From Deltaproteobacteria bacterium (lineage in GTDB: Bacteria > Myxococcota_A > Polyangia > Polyangiales > Polyangiaceae): a stretch of DNA of 64,000 nt. Position numbers and translations under genes: made by a program. The notes beneath the pieces were generated by a model. That model was not told the origin of the DNA. It saw only the letters and a program-made list of their open reading frames with translations, and made no database searches. Shown here one piece after another: positions 35,121 through 44,486 of this stretch. Each line of letters begins with the position of its first letter. Positions within the stretch are counted from its first letter, which is position 1. Location of the stretch: positions 1 through 64,000 of the forward strand of contig JACRCQ010000032.1 of assembly GCA_016218915.1 (NCBI GenBank), in the 5' to 3' direction.

Positions 35121-35180
35121 AACTGGGAGCCGGGAACATTCCCAGTTCGCGTTCTTCATTCCTGTTCCCCGTTCCTAGTT
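35121..35180 (+). repeat. Long imperfect hairpin upstream of the Hsp70/dynamin operon
   Basis: The 18-base arm at 35121-35138 pairs with 35163-35180 at 15 of 18 positions. An alternative shorter perfect stem (AACTGGGA/TCCCAGTT) sits at 35121-35128 and 35140-35147. Two mutually exclusive stems 80 bases before the operon start would allow attenuation, but this could also be a repeat element. Confidence 0.5.
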
Positions 35181-35259
35181 TTCTCCTGGAATGGGCTCTC
35201 CTCCGCCCCGCGTTATGGTAGCCTTCGCCCCCGCCGAACGGACCTGAGGGAGCCCACAG

Positions 35260-38037
35260 ATGGCCGACACAACGCAAGCGAACGCAACCGAGACCCGCCA
35301 GGCCGCTTCTGGAGCCTCGCCGCTGGTGCGCATCGACGAGCTGTCGCTGCTGCTCCGGCGCGGCGCCCCGGAAGGGCTGCGTTTCGAGCTCAAAGCATCG
35401 CGCGCCATGACCGCCGCGCACGATCCCACCCTGCCCGTATTCGAAGGCTGGGCCCAGCAGGCCGAGCTGGTCGTGCGCGCCTCGGGCCTGTGCGATGCCC
35501 CCTTCGAGGTATGCCTGGACTTCGACGGCATCCGCGTGGGCACCACGCGCGAAGCCAGCGTGGTCCGGACCTCCTCCGGGCACCTTCACTTCTCGTTTGA
35601 GCTGATCGTGCCGCTGCGCTCGATCGCCCAGCACATCGGACGCGAGGTCAAGGTCGGCGTCGTCATGCTTCCTGGCGCGCGCGTGCTTCGCCTGGTCAAG
35701 CTGTCGCTTCCCGCCATCCGTGCCGAAGGACCGACCCTCACCTCGCTCGACCTGCGCGATGCCACGGACACCGTGCTCTTCGACGCCCCGGAGCGCAGGC
35801 TTTTCGACCTGCAGAACCCGGAAGAAGGGCTCTGGGTGGGCACAGGACGCTGCAAGCTCCGCCTGCTTGCAACGTGGAACAAGCAGGGCGAAGGGTACAC
35901 GTTCGACCCGCGCCCAGGCCATGTCATGCATCGCTGGCAGCGCGCCAACGATGCGAGCGACGTGTTGCACGAAGACCCGACGCGTCGCGTGGGCGGAGAG
36001 ACCACCGAGCTGGAGCTGGTGTTCGACAGCTCGCACAAGGGGATCGGCGAGATCCCGCCGGAAGGGCGCGACGTGCCCCTGGACCTGATCGTCGAGCACG
36101 CCCTGGCCTTTGGCAATCGCTCCTGCATCATGTCGTGGCTCGCGCCCCTGCCGATCCGCCTCCGCGATCCGATGCCGCTGCTCAAGACCTTCCAGCGTCT
36201 GTCCGCGGTCGGTATTGATTTCGGCACCACCGCGAGCGTGGCAGCGCTTCATCACAAGGGTTTCCGCTCCTTGCTTCGCCTCGGCTCGCCCACCTCGAAC
36301 ACGGCCGAGAATCCGACGCAGCTCTTGATCGAAGACCACGAGAAGCTGTGGGCGGAGATGGAAGCAGCGAGCGCGACGCACCGGTTCCCGTACCTGCTCG
36401 ACATCGTCAAGGGGAGCCACGCAGCCTATGACCGCATGGCGGAGTTCCCGAACGCGGTCGTGGGCGAGCTCAAGAGCCTGCCTGGACGCGTGATGACCCT
36501 GGATCAATCGCCGCAGCTTCGCGATCGCGACAAGCAGCGCGACTTCCTGCTCGACGAGGGGCGCGTGCGCATCCTGATCCGCACCTACGCCTATCTGCTC
36601 GGCAGGGCGATCAACCGTCCTGGGCAGGATGTCTACCTGCACTACTGGCTCACGCACCCGGCGAAGTACGATCGCAACATCCGCGTGCTGCTCGAGGAAG
36701 AGCTCAAGGCAGGCATCCTGCTCAGCATTCCTGAGGGAATTTCTCCTGAAGACGTGACCGTGGCGATGAAGGCGAGCGAGCCTGAGGCGTTTGCAGCCGA
36801 GGTCTGCCCAGAGCTTGCGAATCTGCCCGCGCTCGAGCCGTTGGTGAGCAAGTTCGGCGAGCTTCGATTCGCGGTGTTCGACTTTGGCGGAGGCACGCTC
36901 GACATCGCCTGCGGCAGATTCCGTCCTGCAACCGACCAGGAGCAGCAGGAATCCGGAAGCTCGACCGTGGTGGAGACGCTGCAGGTGGGAGGCGACGAGG
37001 ATCTCGGCGGCGACTACCTGACGCACGAGCTCGTGTGGCTGACGCATCAGCACGACAAGTTCCTCCCTGAGATGGAGGAAAAAGAGGTGCCGATGATGCG
37101 TCCGGCAACGGTTCCCTCGAACAACCTGGCGAACAAGGCGCACCTGTACAAGCGAAGCCTGGCAGGACGTCAGAATCGCGTGCGCTTCCAGCGCGAGCTC
37201 GGTCTGGAGGAGATCAAGTTCGGACCGCACAAGGAGCCGCGACGCATCGAGGAGCTGACCGCATCGCGCCTGGACGGCACGGACGTCAAGCTCAGCTCGT
37301 TCAAGACCGACATTCCGGGGCTGCACGGCAAGCTCAAGGCACACCTGCAGACGCGGATCCGCGACGGCGTGAAGCTTCTGAACAGCATGCTTCGCAACAC
37401 GTCGTGGGGCACGCCAGGCGACTGGCGCGAGCAGGGCGTGGTGATCCTGCTTGCAGGCAACTCGTCGCGAAGCGAGTTCGTGGAGAAGGCGCTGGCCGAG
37501 GAGCTGGGAATCCCGGACCTCAAGGTGTGGCGTCCAGGATCGACCGGCAAGTTCCAGCAGGTGGTGCTCTACGAGATGCCGCCGCGGGTGGAGCGCGGGG
37601 TGACGATCGTGGGCGTGACGCCCAAGACGGCGACCGCGCTGGGCGCGCTGAAGATCGCGAACCGCGAGGTGCACCTGGTGCGGCGGGCCCAGGGGTTCAG
37701 CTACTTCCTCGGGGACTTGCGGGGATTCCCGCCCAAGTTCGTGGCGCTCATCCCCATGGGTGCAGCGACCGCGAACCCGTCGGAGTTCGGCGCGCACTAC
37801 GCGAGCTTCGGCACGTGGGACGCGCAGAAGCCTTTGCGCGTCGCCAAGGACTACGTGCCAGGCGCGATGACCTCGAACGACCCGCGCTTGTCGCTGATTC
37901 CCACGGGGTTGCCGCCAGGGTCCACGGGGCAGCTGTACGTGTGCGTGGTGTCGCCCGAGGAAGTGGCTTTGTACCTGGAGCGCGAAGGCCAGGAGCCGCT
38001 TCGTACGACCCTGAATCTCGTGAAGTACATGAGTTGA
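35260..38037 (+). CDS. Hsp70/actin-fold ATPase (SrfB-like), first gene of a three-gene operon
   Basis: A 925-residue cytoplasmic protein. Residues 1-310 are a beta-rich N-terminal region of unknown fold. The actin/Hsp70 ATPase follows: phosphate-1 loop VGIDFGTTASVAAL (from 317), phosphate-2 loop FAVFDFGGGTLDIACG (from 537), adenosine motif VVILLAGNSSRSEF (from about 728). The C-terminus is about 150 residues, shorter than the DnaK substrate domain. The layout resembles SrfB-type and other non-canonical Hsp70 proteins rather than DnaK. A good ribosome site (GAGGGAG) lies 7 bases before the ATG. It is followed 18 bases later by a dynamin-like gene and a coiled-coil gene, a set reminiscent of SrfABC. 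Confidence 0.85.
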   Translation: MADTTQANATETRQAASGASPLVRIDELSLLLRRGAPEGLRFELKASRAMTAAHDPTLPVFEGWAQQAELVVRASGLCDAPFEVCLDFDGIRVGTTREASVVRTSSGHLHFSFELIVPLRSIAQHIGREVKVGVVMLPGARVLRLVKLSLPAIRAEGPTLTSLDLRDATDTVLFDAPERRLFDLQNPEEGLWVGTGRCKLRLLATWNKQGEGYTFDPRPGHVMHRWQRANDASDVLHEDPTRRVGGETTELELVFDSSHKGIGEIPPEGRDVPLDLIVEHALAFGNRSCIMSWLAPLPIRLRDPMPLLKTFQRLSAVGIDFGTTASVAALHHKGFRSLLRLGSPTSNTAENPTQLLIEDHEKLWAEMEAASATHRFPYLLDIVKGSHAAYDRMAEFPNAVVGELKSLPGRVMTLDQSPQLRDRDKQRDFLLDEGRVRILIRTYAYLLGRAINRPGQDVYLHYWLTHPAKYDRNIRVLLEEELKAGILLSIPEGISPEDVTVAMKASEPEAFAAEVCPELANLPALEPLVSKFGELRFAVFDFGGGTLDIACGRFRPATDQEQQESGSSTVVETLQVGGDEDLGGDYLTHELVWLTHQHDKFLPEMEEKEVPMMRPATVPSNNLANKAHLYKRSLAGRQNRVRFQRELGLEEIKFGPHKEPRRIEELTASRLDGTDVKLSSFKTDIPGLHGKLKAHLQTRIRDGVKLLNSMLRNTSWGTPGDWREQGVVILLAGNSSRSEFVEKALAEELGIPDLKVWRPGSTGKFQQVVLYEMPPRVERGVTIVGVTPKTATALGALKIANREVHLVRRAQGFSYFLGDLRGFPPKFVALIPMGAATANPSEFGAHYASFGTWDAQKPLRVAKDYVPGAMTSNDPRLSLIPTGLPPGSTGQLYVCVVSPEEVALYLEREGQEPLRTTLNLVKYMS

Positions 38038-38055
38038 TCGGACAGGAGATAGCGC

Positions 38056-40644
38056 ATGTGGAGTCCTGAGAGTCGCAAGAGGAACGCCGAAGAGCTGCGC
38101 AAGATCGCGGACAAGCTGCTGCGCTACCGGCAGCTCGGGGATCGCTTCACAGGGTACTTCCAGGCAGACAGCGACAATGCGCGTCAGCTCAAGCAGCTGC
38201 AGGCAAAGTTCGACGACCTGCGCCAGCGCGCTCTCGATCGCGAGAAGCGCCTTGCCAAAGGCGTGGTCAAGATCGGCGTGGTCGGCCTGGAGAAGCAGGG
38301 CAAGAGCGCGTTCCTGTCCGCATGGCTCAAGAGCGAGAAGCTGCTGCCGAGCGAGGCTGAGCGTTGCACGTGGAGCACCACGGTCGTGGAGCCGGGCGAG
38401 CCCGGGCAGTTCTTCGCGGTCGTGAGCTACTACACGAACGACGAGTTCAAGGCGCGCATCGCGAGCTACTTCGATGCGCTCCAGCCTGGAAGTGCGGAGC
38501 GCTGGCAAGGGCTCAACAACGCGGAGATCCAGCGTCTGCGGGCCGCCTTCCGGGATCGCGAGGGGTTCGAGGTCGATGATCCGGATCGCGCAGGGCGCAA
38601 GGAGCAGCTCGCGCTCGCGGAGCTGACGGACATCGCCGCAGGGCTGAGCGACATCAAGGCAAACCTCGGCAAGGAAGATGCGCGCGTGGAAGCCTCGAGC
38701 ATCGATGCTCTGGCCGAGAAGATCCGTCCCTTCATCGCGCTCAAGGACACCCTGCACGGCAATCGCCCGTATCCGGGCGTGCGCGCGGTCAAGCAGGTCA
38801 CTGTGGTCATCCCGGTCGCAGCCGCCATGCCCGGCGTGGTCCTGATGGACCTGCCCGGCATCGACGCCCCCTCGGACAAGGCGAGGCGCGATACGGAAGA
38901 GGCGCTGACCAACGAAGTCGACGTGACGATCTTCGTCAAGGACGTGACGCGTCCGTCGCTGGTGCGAAACGAGATCGAGCTGCTTCGCACGGCCCAGTCC
39001 GCGGACCGGAGCATCTCGCTCAAGGACCGCATGTTCGTGGTGCTGACCAAGGCCGACCTGTTCGATCGTCCTGACGAGAACGGCAACTGGCACTGGGCGC
39101 TGGCCACCCGCAACTTCAAGGAGCAGGGCGTGGATCGGATCTACCCCTACTCCAAGGTGTGGGTGCACCAGGGGCCGGACACCGAGCATCCGGTGTGCAG
39201 GCAGCTGATGGACTTCTATGGATCGACGGTGCCGGTGCACGGGCTGGAGAAGCTGCAGGGCGCGATCGAGCGTTATCTGTCGACCGACGTGGAGATGCTC
39301 GATCGGAAGGTGACCGAGCAGGTGATGACCGAGTTCGGAGAGCTGGAGCAGCAGCTGCGCGGCGCGCTCATCTCGGTCAAGGATGCGCTGAGCGATCGGG
39401 AGTTCGATCGCAGGGCAGAGCAGGAGTTCGACAAGCTGTTCGAGCACATCACGGCCGGAGAGGATCCGATCGGGCTGCTGCCCGAGATCCGCAAGCGGCT
39501 GAGCGCGTTCATGGACTACGAGATGAGCGAGCAGCAGCGGATCGCGCGCGCGACCCGTGCGGACGAGCGCATCAAGCAGATCAAGATCGATCTGCTGGCG
39601 CGGCTGACGCCGGAAGAAGCGGAAGCCAAGCGCAGGCAGATGCCGAGCCCTGGGCTGATGAACGAGACCGCGGTCGAGATCGAGATGCGCAAGCAGATGC
39701 GCGAGCGCGTGTCAGCGCGCATCGTGGGACTCGGCGAGGACTTCCGTAACACCTCGCGCGACAGCGTGGAGCGGATGCTGGCCGAGATGTTCATCAAGGC
39801 GAACTACGAGGGCGGGCGTCTGGAGATCCTGCTGCCCTCGGGCAAGTCGCTGATTCAGCGCATCGATGCCCTGGGTCGATCCGGGCACGTGTCCGAGAGC
39901 GTGGTGCGCTACCAGAACAACGAGATGGCCAAGGCCGACGTGGCCTTCGAGGTGCTCTCCAGGTACTTCGCGCGTCAGATCATCGACATCCTCGATGCGA
40001 CCGATCCTGGCGATCGCGACGTGCGCGAAAAGGAGATGCGCGGCCTCGAGCAGTTCTTCGGCATGGGGATCGCGGACAAGGCGCAGCAGCGCTCGGCGGG
40101 CGTGCTCGATGCGGTCAAGGCCAAGGTCGGGCTCGGCACCAGCGAAAAGGAGCAGCCCGCGCAGGTTCCTGTGGGCACAGCGTTCCCTTCGGGCGGAGCG
40201 GCGAGCTTCCCGGTAGCGCCTGCGGCCGTGGCAAAAAAGGCAGAGCCGGCCAAGCCGGAGTCGAGCGCCGAAGCTGCAAAGGAAAAGGACAACGGCGACT
40301 ACCCGCCCGGCCAGCGCGACTGGAACAAGATGATCCAGCGTGTGAAGGCTGACGTGGAGCGGATCTGCAACTTCCTCGAAGCGTTGGCAAAGCACCCGCG
40401 CGGCCTGCAGAAGTACCACGAGGAAGCGGTCCGCACCGTGCACGACTCCTGGATCGATCGCGAAGGCGAGCAGTCGCTGCGTCGCTGGGTCCGAAGCGAA
40501 TGCGCCCGGATCTGGCCTCACAAGTTCGCCGCGATCGAGGCAGAGAAGGATCGCGCACGCGCCGACATCGCGTCGCTCGAGGAGCTGTTCGGCACGCGTG
40601 AGGCTGCGCCGCCGCCGGCTGCGGCCCCCAAGGCTGGAGGATGA
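38056..40644 (+). CDS. Dynamin-like GTPase (SrfC-like), second gene of the operon
   Basis: An 862-residue large GTPase. G1 is GLEKQGKS (77-84), G3 is DLPGID (265-270) and G4 is TKAD (331-334). A long insert lies between G1 and G3, as in bacterial dynamins and SrfC. The remaining 500 residues are helical and highly charged (stalk-like), with an Ala/Pro/Lys linker around residues 700-750 and a final helical domain. Such GTPases remodel membranes or assemble on partner proteins. GGAG lies 7 bases before the ATG, and the stop overlaps the next start by four bases (ATGA). Confidence 0.88.
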   Translation: MWSPESRKRNAEELRKIADKLLRYRQLGDRFTGYFQADSDNARQLKQLQAKFDDLRQRALDREKRLAKGVVKIGVVGLEKQGKSAFLSAWLKSEKLLPSEAERCTWSTTVVEPGEPGQFFAVVSYYTNDEFKARIASYFDALQPGSAERWQGLNNAEIQRLRAAFRDREGFEVDDPDRAGRKEQLALAELTDIAAGLSDIKANLGKEDARVEASSIDALAEKIRPFIALKDTLHGNRPYPGVRAVKQVTVVIPVAAAMPGVVLMDLPGIDAPSDKARRDTEEALTNEVDVTIFVKDVTRPSLVRNEIELLRTAQSADRSISLKDRMFVVLTKADLFDRPDENGNWHWALATRNFKEQGVDRIYPYSKVWVHQGPDTEHPVCRQLMDFYGSTVPVHGLEKLQGAIERYLSTDVEMLDRKVTEQVMTEFGELEQQLRGALISVKDALSDREFDRRAEQEFDKLFEHITAGEDPIGLLPEIRKRLSAFMDYEMSEQQRIARATRADERIKQIKIDLLARLTPEEAEAKRRQMPSPGLMNETAVEIEMRKQMRERVSARIVGLGEDFRNTSRDSVERMLAEMFIKANYEGGRLEILLPSGKSLIQRIDALGRSGHVSESVVRYQNNEMAKADVAFEVLSRYFARQIIDILDATDPGDRDVREKEMRGLEQFFGMGIADKAQQRSAGVLDAVKAKVGLGTSEKEQPAQVPVGTAFPSGGAASFPVAPAAVAKKAEPAKPESSAEAAKEKDNGDYPPGQRDWNKMIQRVKADVERICNFLEALAKHPRGLQKYHEEAVRTVHDSWIDREGEQSLRRWVRSECARIWPHKFAAIEAEKDRARADIASLEELFGTREAAPPPAAAPKAGG

Positions 40645-42620
40645 CGATGGTGTACGAGCTCGGCCCGCTCAAGAGCTATGTGCGCTTCTACCTGACGGTG
40701 GTGGCACAGCTGCAAGCTGCGTGGGACACGATGATCCGGACGCACGAGACGGTGCGATCGGAAGTGGCGCCGTTCGTGGCGCCCCTTGCGCCAGTGCAGA
40801 ATGCGGCGCTCATGGCGTCGCAAACGCTTGCCCCGCAGCGTCCATCCGCCCTCGGCGCACTGTGGAATCCGCAGGATGTCGTGGAGCTGAGCGGCCTGAC
40901 CGACGTCTACGAGGTGGTCGGGCGGTTCACGTTCCAGGGGCAGGACGGCGAGAACCTTGCGCGCGTGCAGACCGTGGTGAGCGCTGCACGCAACGAAGCG
41001 CAGGCCCAACGCGCGCGCCTGGCCGATCTTGCGCGGCTTCCAGCGCTGGCTCGCACGTGCGCGGATCGTCTCGCAGCCGAGGAGATGCGCACAGCGGCGC
41101 AGCGAAGGGCAGAGAAGCTCGCGGCCTTTGCACCGCTCGTGCAGACGCTCGGTCTGCGGGCCAAGCAGACGCTCGATGCGGTGCGAGGCGTTCCGCTGCC
41201 TGATCTTGCGACCGTGGAAGCAGCGCCTGCGGATTACCAGAAGTACGTGACCAAGGTGGATCAGGTCTACCAGACCTGCCTGCCGTTCCTGCGCAAGGCG
41301 CTTGCGGACATGTACACGTTCGCAGGGCTCGAGGTGCCGCAGTCGTGGCCGGACACGCTGCCGCTGATTGCCGAGCTCCCTGCGGAGCTGGCAACCGTGC
41401 CGCCCGCAGACTCGCCGGATCTCAAGAAGGCGCGCTCCGGGGTCGAGTCGTTGATGGAGGAAGAGACGCAGCTCATCCGCGCGCGCGACGAGATCGCAGT
41501 GAACTACGCGCGGCTCGAAGGGGAGATCGCGGCCGAGATCCAGAGAGAGGCCGAGGCGCGGACCGAGATCGACGTCGGCGCCATGGTCATGAACTACGCG
41601 ATCGCGCTCGAGCAGTACGAGCAGGCGGCGCAGGCGCTCGCATCGCTCGAGCAGCAGAAGGCGCAGCGAACCTACACGGTCGGCGAGATCACCGGACGCC
41701 AGCAGCAGACCCAGGCCGCGATCACGGCGCTCGAGCAGGAGCTTGCAGAGCGCACCAAGGAGATCGGCGTGGTGGGCCAGAAGCTCGCGGTCGAGCGCGA
41801 CAACGAGCCTGCGCTGTTCGGCAAGGATGACTGGCGCAACCGGGTGGCCGGATTCGAGGGAGAGGTCGAAGCGCACCGCAACCTCTACGCCCAGCGGCAA
41901 GGGATCCTCAACCAGCTCAAGATCGACCTGTCGTCGCTCTCGGTGCAGGTGCAGACCGAGCAGGCCCAGATCGCCCTGATCGACCGTTGGGTCGCTGACA
42001 CCAAGGCCAAGCAGAAGATGCTGCAGGACTCGGCCCGGGACATCGAGAACCGGCTCGGCCACGCGCGTCCTCCGTCGACGCCAACCGTGGTGGAGGCGCA
42101 GCAGGCCGTGGCGGCGCTGCAGACGCACCGCAGCGAGATCCTGGAGCGCATCGATCGGTACAAGACCGACATACGGCGTCAGAAGGAAGACAATGCTCGC
42201 GTGATCGCGCGGCTCAAGCAGATCGAGCTGGAGCGTCAGCGCGTGGCGCAGATGGCGCAGAGCGCGCAGGTGGCAGCGACGCAGGGGCGCGAGGTGGCGT
42301 TGCGTCAGCTTGCGGCCCGACGCCGGGCCGAGGTCGAGAAGCACGTCAGCGAAGTGCTGGGCGGGCTGGAGCGATCGCTGGCGTCGATTGATTCGGTGTT
42401 CGTGGAGCCGGCGCGCGAGGCGATGCTCAAGGACGATGCGCCGCGTCCGCTCGCTTCCGAAGTGGTCAGGGAGAACGCCGAGAAGATCGCGCCGATCGTG
42501 GAGCGGCTTCTGGGCGAGCTGGAGCCGCAGCTTCTGACGCAAGACGCCATGCTTGGGCAGATCCAGCGGGAGTTCTGCGACGTAGCGGTGGAGGCTTGCA
42601 GGGCGGCGTGGGGGAACTGA
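40641..42620 (+). CDS. Large coiled-coil protein, third gene of the operon
   Basis: A 659-residue protein, almost wholly helical. Residues about 280-560 are heptad-rich with many Gln, Glu, Arg and Ala (ALASLEQQKAQRTYTVGE, TALEQELAERTKEI), giving extended coiled coils; the first 250 residues are a helical bundle. There is no signal peptide or membrane segment. Position and character fit the SrfA-like or scaffold partner of the ATPase and GTPase. The start overlaps the dynamin stop (ATGA), so the products should be made in fixed ratio. Confidence 0.8.
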   Translation: MTMVYELGPLKSYVRFYLTVVAQLQAAWDTMIRTHETVRSEVAPFVAPLAPVQNAALMASQTLAPQRPSALGALWNPQDVVELSGLTDVYEVVGRFTFQGQDGENLARVQTVVSAARNEAQAQRARLADLARLPALARTCADRLAAEEMRTAAQRRAEKLAAFAPLVQTLGLRAKQTLDAVRGVPLPDLATVEAAPADYQKYVTKVDQVYQTCLPFLRKALADMYTFAGLEVPQSWPDTLPLIAELPAELATVPPADSPDLKKARSGVESLMEEETQLIRARDEIAVNYARLEGEIAAEIQREAEARTEIDVGAMVMNYAIALEQYEQAAQALASLEQQKAQRTYTVGEITGRQQQTQAAITALEQELAERTKEIGVVGQKLAVERDNEPALFGKDDWRNRVAGFEGEVEAHRNLYAQRQGILNQLKIDLSSLSVQVQTEQAQIALIDRWVADTKAKQKMLQDSARDIENRLGHARPPSTPTVVEAQQAVAALQTHRSEILERIDRYKTDIRRQKEDNARVIARLKQIELERQRVAQMAQSAQVAATQGREVALRQLAARRRAEVEKHVSEVLGGLERSLASIDSVFVEPAREAMLKDDAPRPLASEVVRENAEKIAPIVERLLGELEPQLLTQDAMLGQIQREFCDVAVEACRAAWGN

Positions 42621-43012
42621 AAGCAGACGGTCGTAAGCGGCGGGCGCTCTTGTGGGTGCCCGCTGCACTGATGGCGATTGTCATCTTCGTGCTGTCGTCG
42701 ATTCCCGGGACAGCCTTTCCGGAGATCCACTTCCGCCTGGCTGACAAGATCGTCCATGCGTTGATCTATGCCGCGCTCGCGGTTTGCCTGGCGATTCCGC
42801 TGCACCGGGTGAAGGTGAAGTCCGGCTGGGGATGGGTGATTGCGATTGCCACGGTGATCGCAGGGCTGTACGGGATTACCGACGAGATTCACCAGCGGTT
42901 CACGCCGTTCCGATCGTCGGATCCGTGGGACGTCGTTGCGGACACGGTGGGGGCGCTGATCGGGACAGCGGTGTACGCGGGGGTGGTGAGGGCGAGAGCG
43001 CGGCGCGAATAG
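42596..43012 (+). CDS. VanZ-like membrane protein
   Basis: A 138-residue inner-membrane protein with four hydrophobic helices. The VanZ hallmarks are present: DKIVHALIYAAL at the second helix and DEIHQRFTPFRSSDPWD before the fourth. VanZ-type proteins are linked to teicoplanin resistance or envelope stress, but their activity is not well defined. The start may be TTG 42596 or GTG 42608; the frame overlaps the coiled-coil gene by up to 25 bases, so it may be the fourth cistron of that operon. Confidence 0.85.
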   Translation: MQGGVGELKADGRKRRALLWVPAALMAIVIFVLSSIPGTAFPEIHFRLADKIVHALIYAALAVCLAIPLHRVKVKSGWGWVIAIATVIAGLYGITDEIHQRFTPFRSSDPWDVVADTVGALIGTAVYAGVVRARARRE

Positions 43013-43030
43013 GCGCGGACAAGGCGATTC

Positions 43031-43098
43031 GGGCAGGGGCAGGGGCAGGGGCAGGGGCAAGGGCAAGGGCAGGGGCAGGGGCAGGGGCAGGGGCAGGG
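43031..43098. repeat. GGGGCA hexanucleotide tandem repeat
   Basis: About eleven copies of GGGGCA run without a break, two of them AGGGCA. They lie between the VanZ stop and the next gene, 105 bases upstream of its start. Such simple repeats expand and contract by slippage. Confidence 0.9.
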
Positions 43099-43202
43099 AA
43101 TCAGACCGCGCGTCGGGCATGAAGCGAGATTGTGCGGCGGATCTCGTGGTGCCAGCCAACACCATTTCCCGACCTCGCCCCTGGACTGATACTCTCGATG
43201 GC

Positions 43203-44486
43203 GTGCGTCATGGTTCGCTCATGCCTTCTGTCGCGCTGGCTGCGATGCTGTTGCCCGCGGCGGCGCACGCACAAGCCTGCCCAGGCGGCGTGATTGCGCA
43301 ACCTGAGGTGTGCAATTGCGTCGATGACGACTGCGACGGGAAGGTAGACGAGGACGAAGGCGCCGACGGCGGCGTGCCGCTCTGCCCCGCGCACGAGAGA
43401 TGCGTGGTCAACGAGGGAGTCTGCGAGTGCGCGCCGCATTGTGGCGGGACCACGTTCCCCTGTCAGGGCGGCCACATCTGCGTGCATCCGTTCGTGAGCG
43501 GCACGAACCCGCCCGAAGCTGCTGGCGATCGTTGCGTCACCGGATACTGCTCCGACTGCCCACTCGAAACAGTCCCCGACGAATGCGCGCCAGAAGGCAC
43601 GGTCACCTCGACCGGATGGCGACCGCCGACATGCGTGTGCAAGCCAGACTCTGGATGCCATGAACCCTGCTTCCACGTCGACTGCCCCGCTACGGGCGTG
43701 TGCACCAACTACGGGCCAAACGCTGGACGTTGCGTGGAGAGCAATTGCTACAATCTCCCTTGCCCGCCGGGACAGCAATGCCATGAGGGCGCATGCGTGG
43801 ACTCGCCCTGCGAGTTTGGAAACTGTCCGGAGAACCTGGTGTGCAAGCCGTCCGGCGCTGATGCGGGACACGAATGCCTGCCGTCGTGCGCAGACATCAC
43901 TTGCAAGCAAGGCGAGTTCTGCACCAACGGAGCGTGCCTTCCTACCGGATGTCCGGGCGGATGCGAGGAGGGAACCTTCTGCGACCCGTCCGCGGGTCAC
44001 TGCAACCCAGACCCCTGCACGCCTTCCACCTGCCCGAATGGCGCGTTTTGCATCGCTGCCGACGGCGGCTGCGGCGATTGGCCTTGCGAGGGGGTGATTT
44101 GCCCGGCCGGGCAGATCTGCGTACTGGGCGAATGCCAACAGGGGGCAATCGTCGACGCAGGCACGGACCAGGGCCCAGAAGCGAGTGTGCAAGACGTGTG
44201 GGTCCCAAGGAATCCCACAGACGCACCTTGGAACGATGGAGCGGATGCAACAGATGACCAGAGTCTGCAGCCGTCGCTCATCCTTCCGCCCGACGCCGTC
44301 CCGGGAGGGTGCGGATGCACGGCATGGGGAAGGGCTGGGGCGGCTCGAGGTGGCTTGGCGCTGCTGATTTGTGTGCTCGCGGGGTTGGCGAGGCGACGCA
44401 GCAGGTTGGCCCTTTCCCCTGCCTGCGCTAGACACGCCCCATGTCGCACCTTTCGCTCCACACGCCCTGGGTCGCTTGCCTCTTGA
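43203..44486 (+). CDS. Cysteine-rich surface protein with MYXO-CTERM-like sorting tail
   Basis: A 427-residue exported protein. The signal peptide ends AAAHAQA. A MopE metal-binding-like motif (VCNCVDDDCDGKVDEDEG) comes first, then about ten EGF-like or PEGA-style cysteine units (CPPGQQCHEGACVDSPC). Near the C-terminus GGCGC precedes a hydrophobic helix (GLALLICVLAGL) and an Arg cluster (ARRRSR), the MYXO-CTERM layout that directs sorting to the cell surface. The GTG at 43203 gives a charged signal start; ATG 43221 is possible, and neither has a clear ribosome site. The 3' end overlaps the next gene by 46 bases. Confidence 0.82.
   Translation: MRHGSLMPSVALAAMLLPAAAHAQACPGGVIAQPEVCNCVDDDCDGKVDEDEGADGGVPLCPAHERCVVNEGVCECAPHCGGTTFPCQGGHICVHPFVSGTNPPEAAGDRCVTGYCSDCPLETVPDECAPEGTVTSTGWRPPTCVCKPDSGCHEPCFHVDCPATGVCTNYGPNAGRCVESNCYNLPCPPGQQCHEGACVDSPCEFGNCPENLVCKPSGADAGHECLPSCADITCKQGEFCTNGACLPTGCPGGCEEGTFCDPSAGHCNPDPCTPSTCPNGAFCIAADGGCGDWPCEGVICPAGQICVLGECQQGAIVDAGTDQGPEASVQDVWVPRNPTDAPWNDGADATDDQSLQPSLILPPDAVPGGCGCTAWGRAGAARGGLALLICVLAGLARRRSRLALSPACARHAPCRTFRSTRPGSLAS

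Noticed and set aside
34597..39447. Minus-strand open frame of 1616 codons
   Set aside because: It lies antisense to the Hsp70-like and dynamin-like genes and reads like frame-shadow sequence (His/Arg/Leu-rich, no domain). High GC content produces such frames.
40518..42668. Minus-strand open frame of 716 codons
   Set aside because: Antisense to the coiled-coil gene, Leu/Arg/His-rich shadow composition.
42305..43165. Minus-strand Pro-Leu dipeptide repeat protein
   Set aside because: The PLPLPL run is just the GGGGCA repeat read backwards; no gene-like context.
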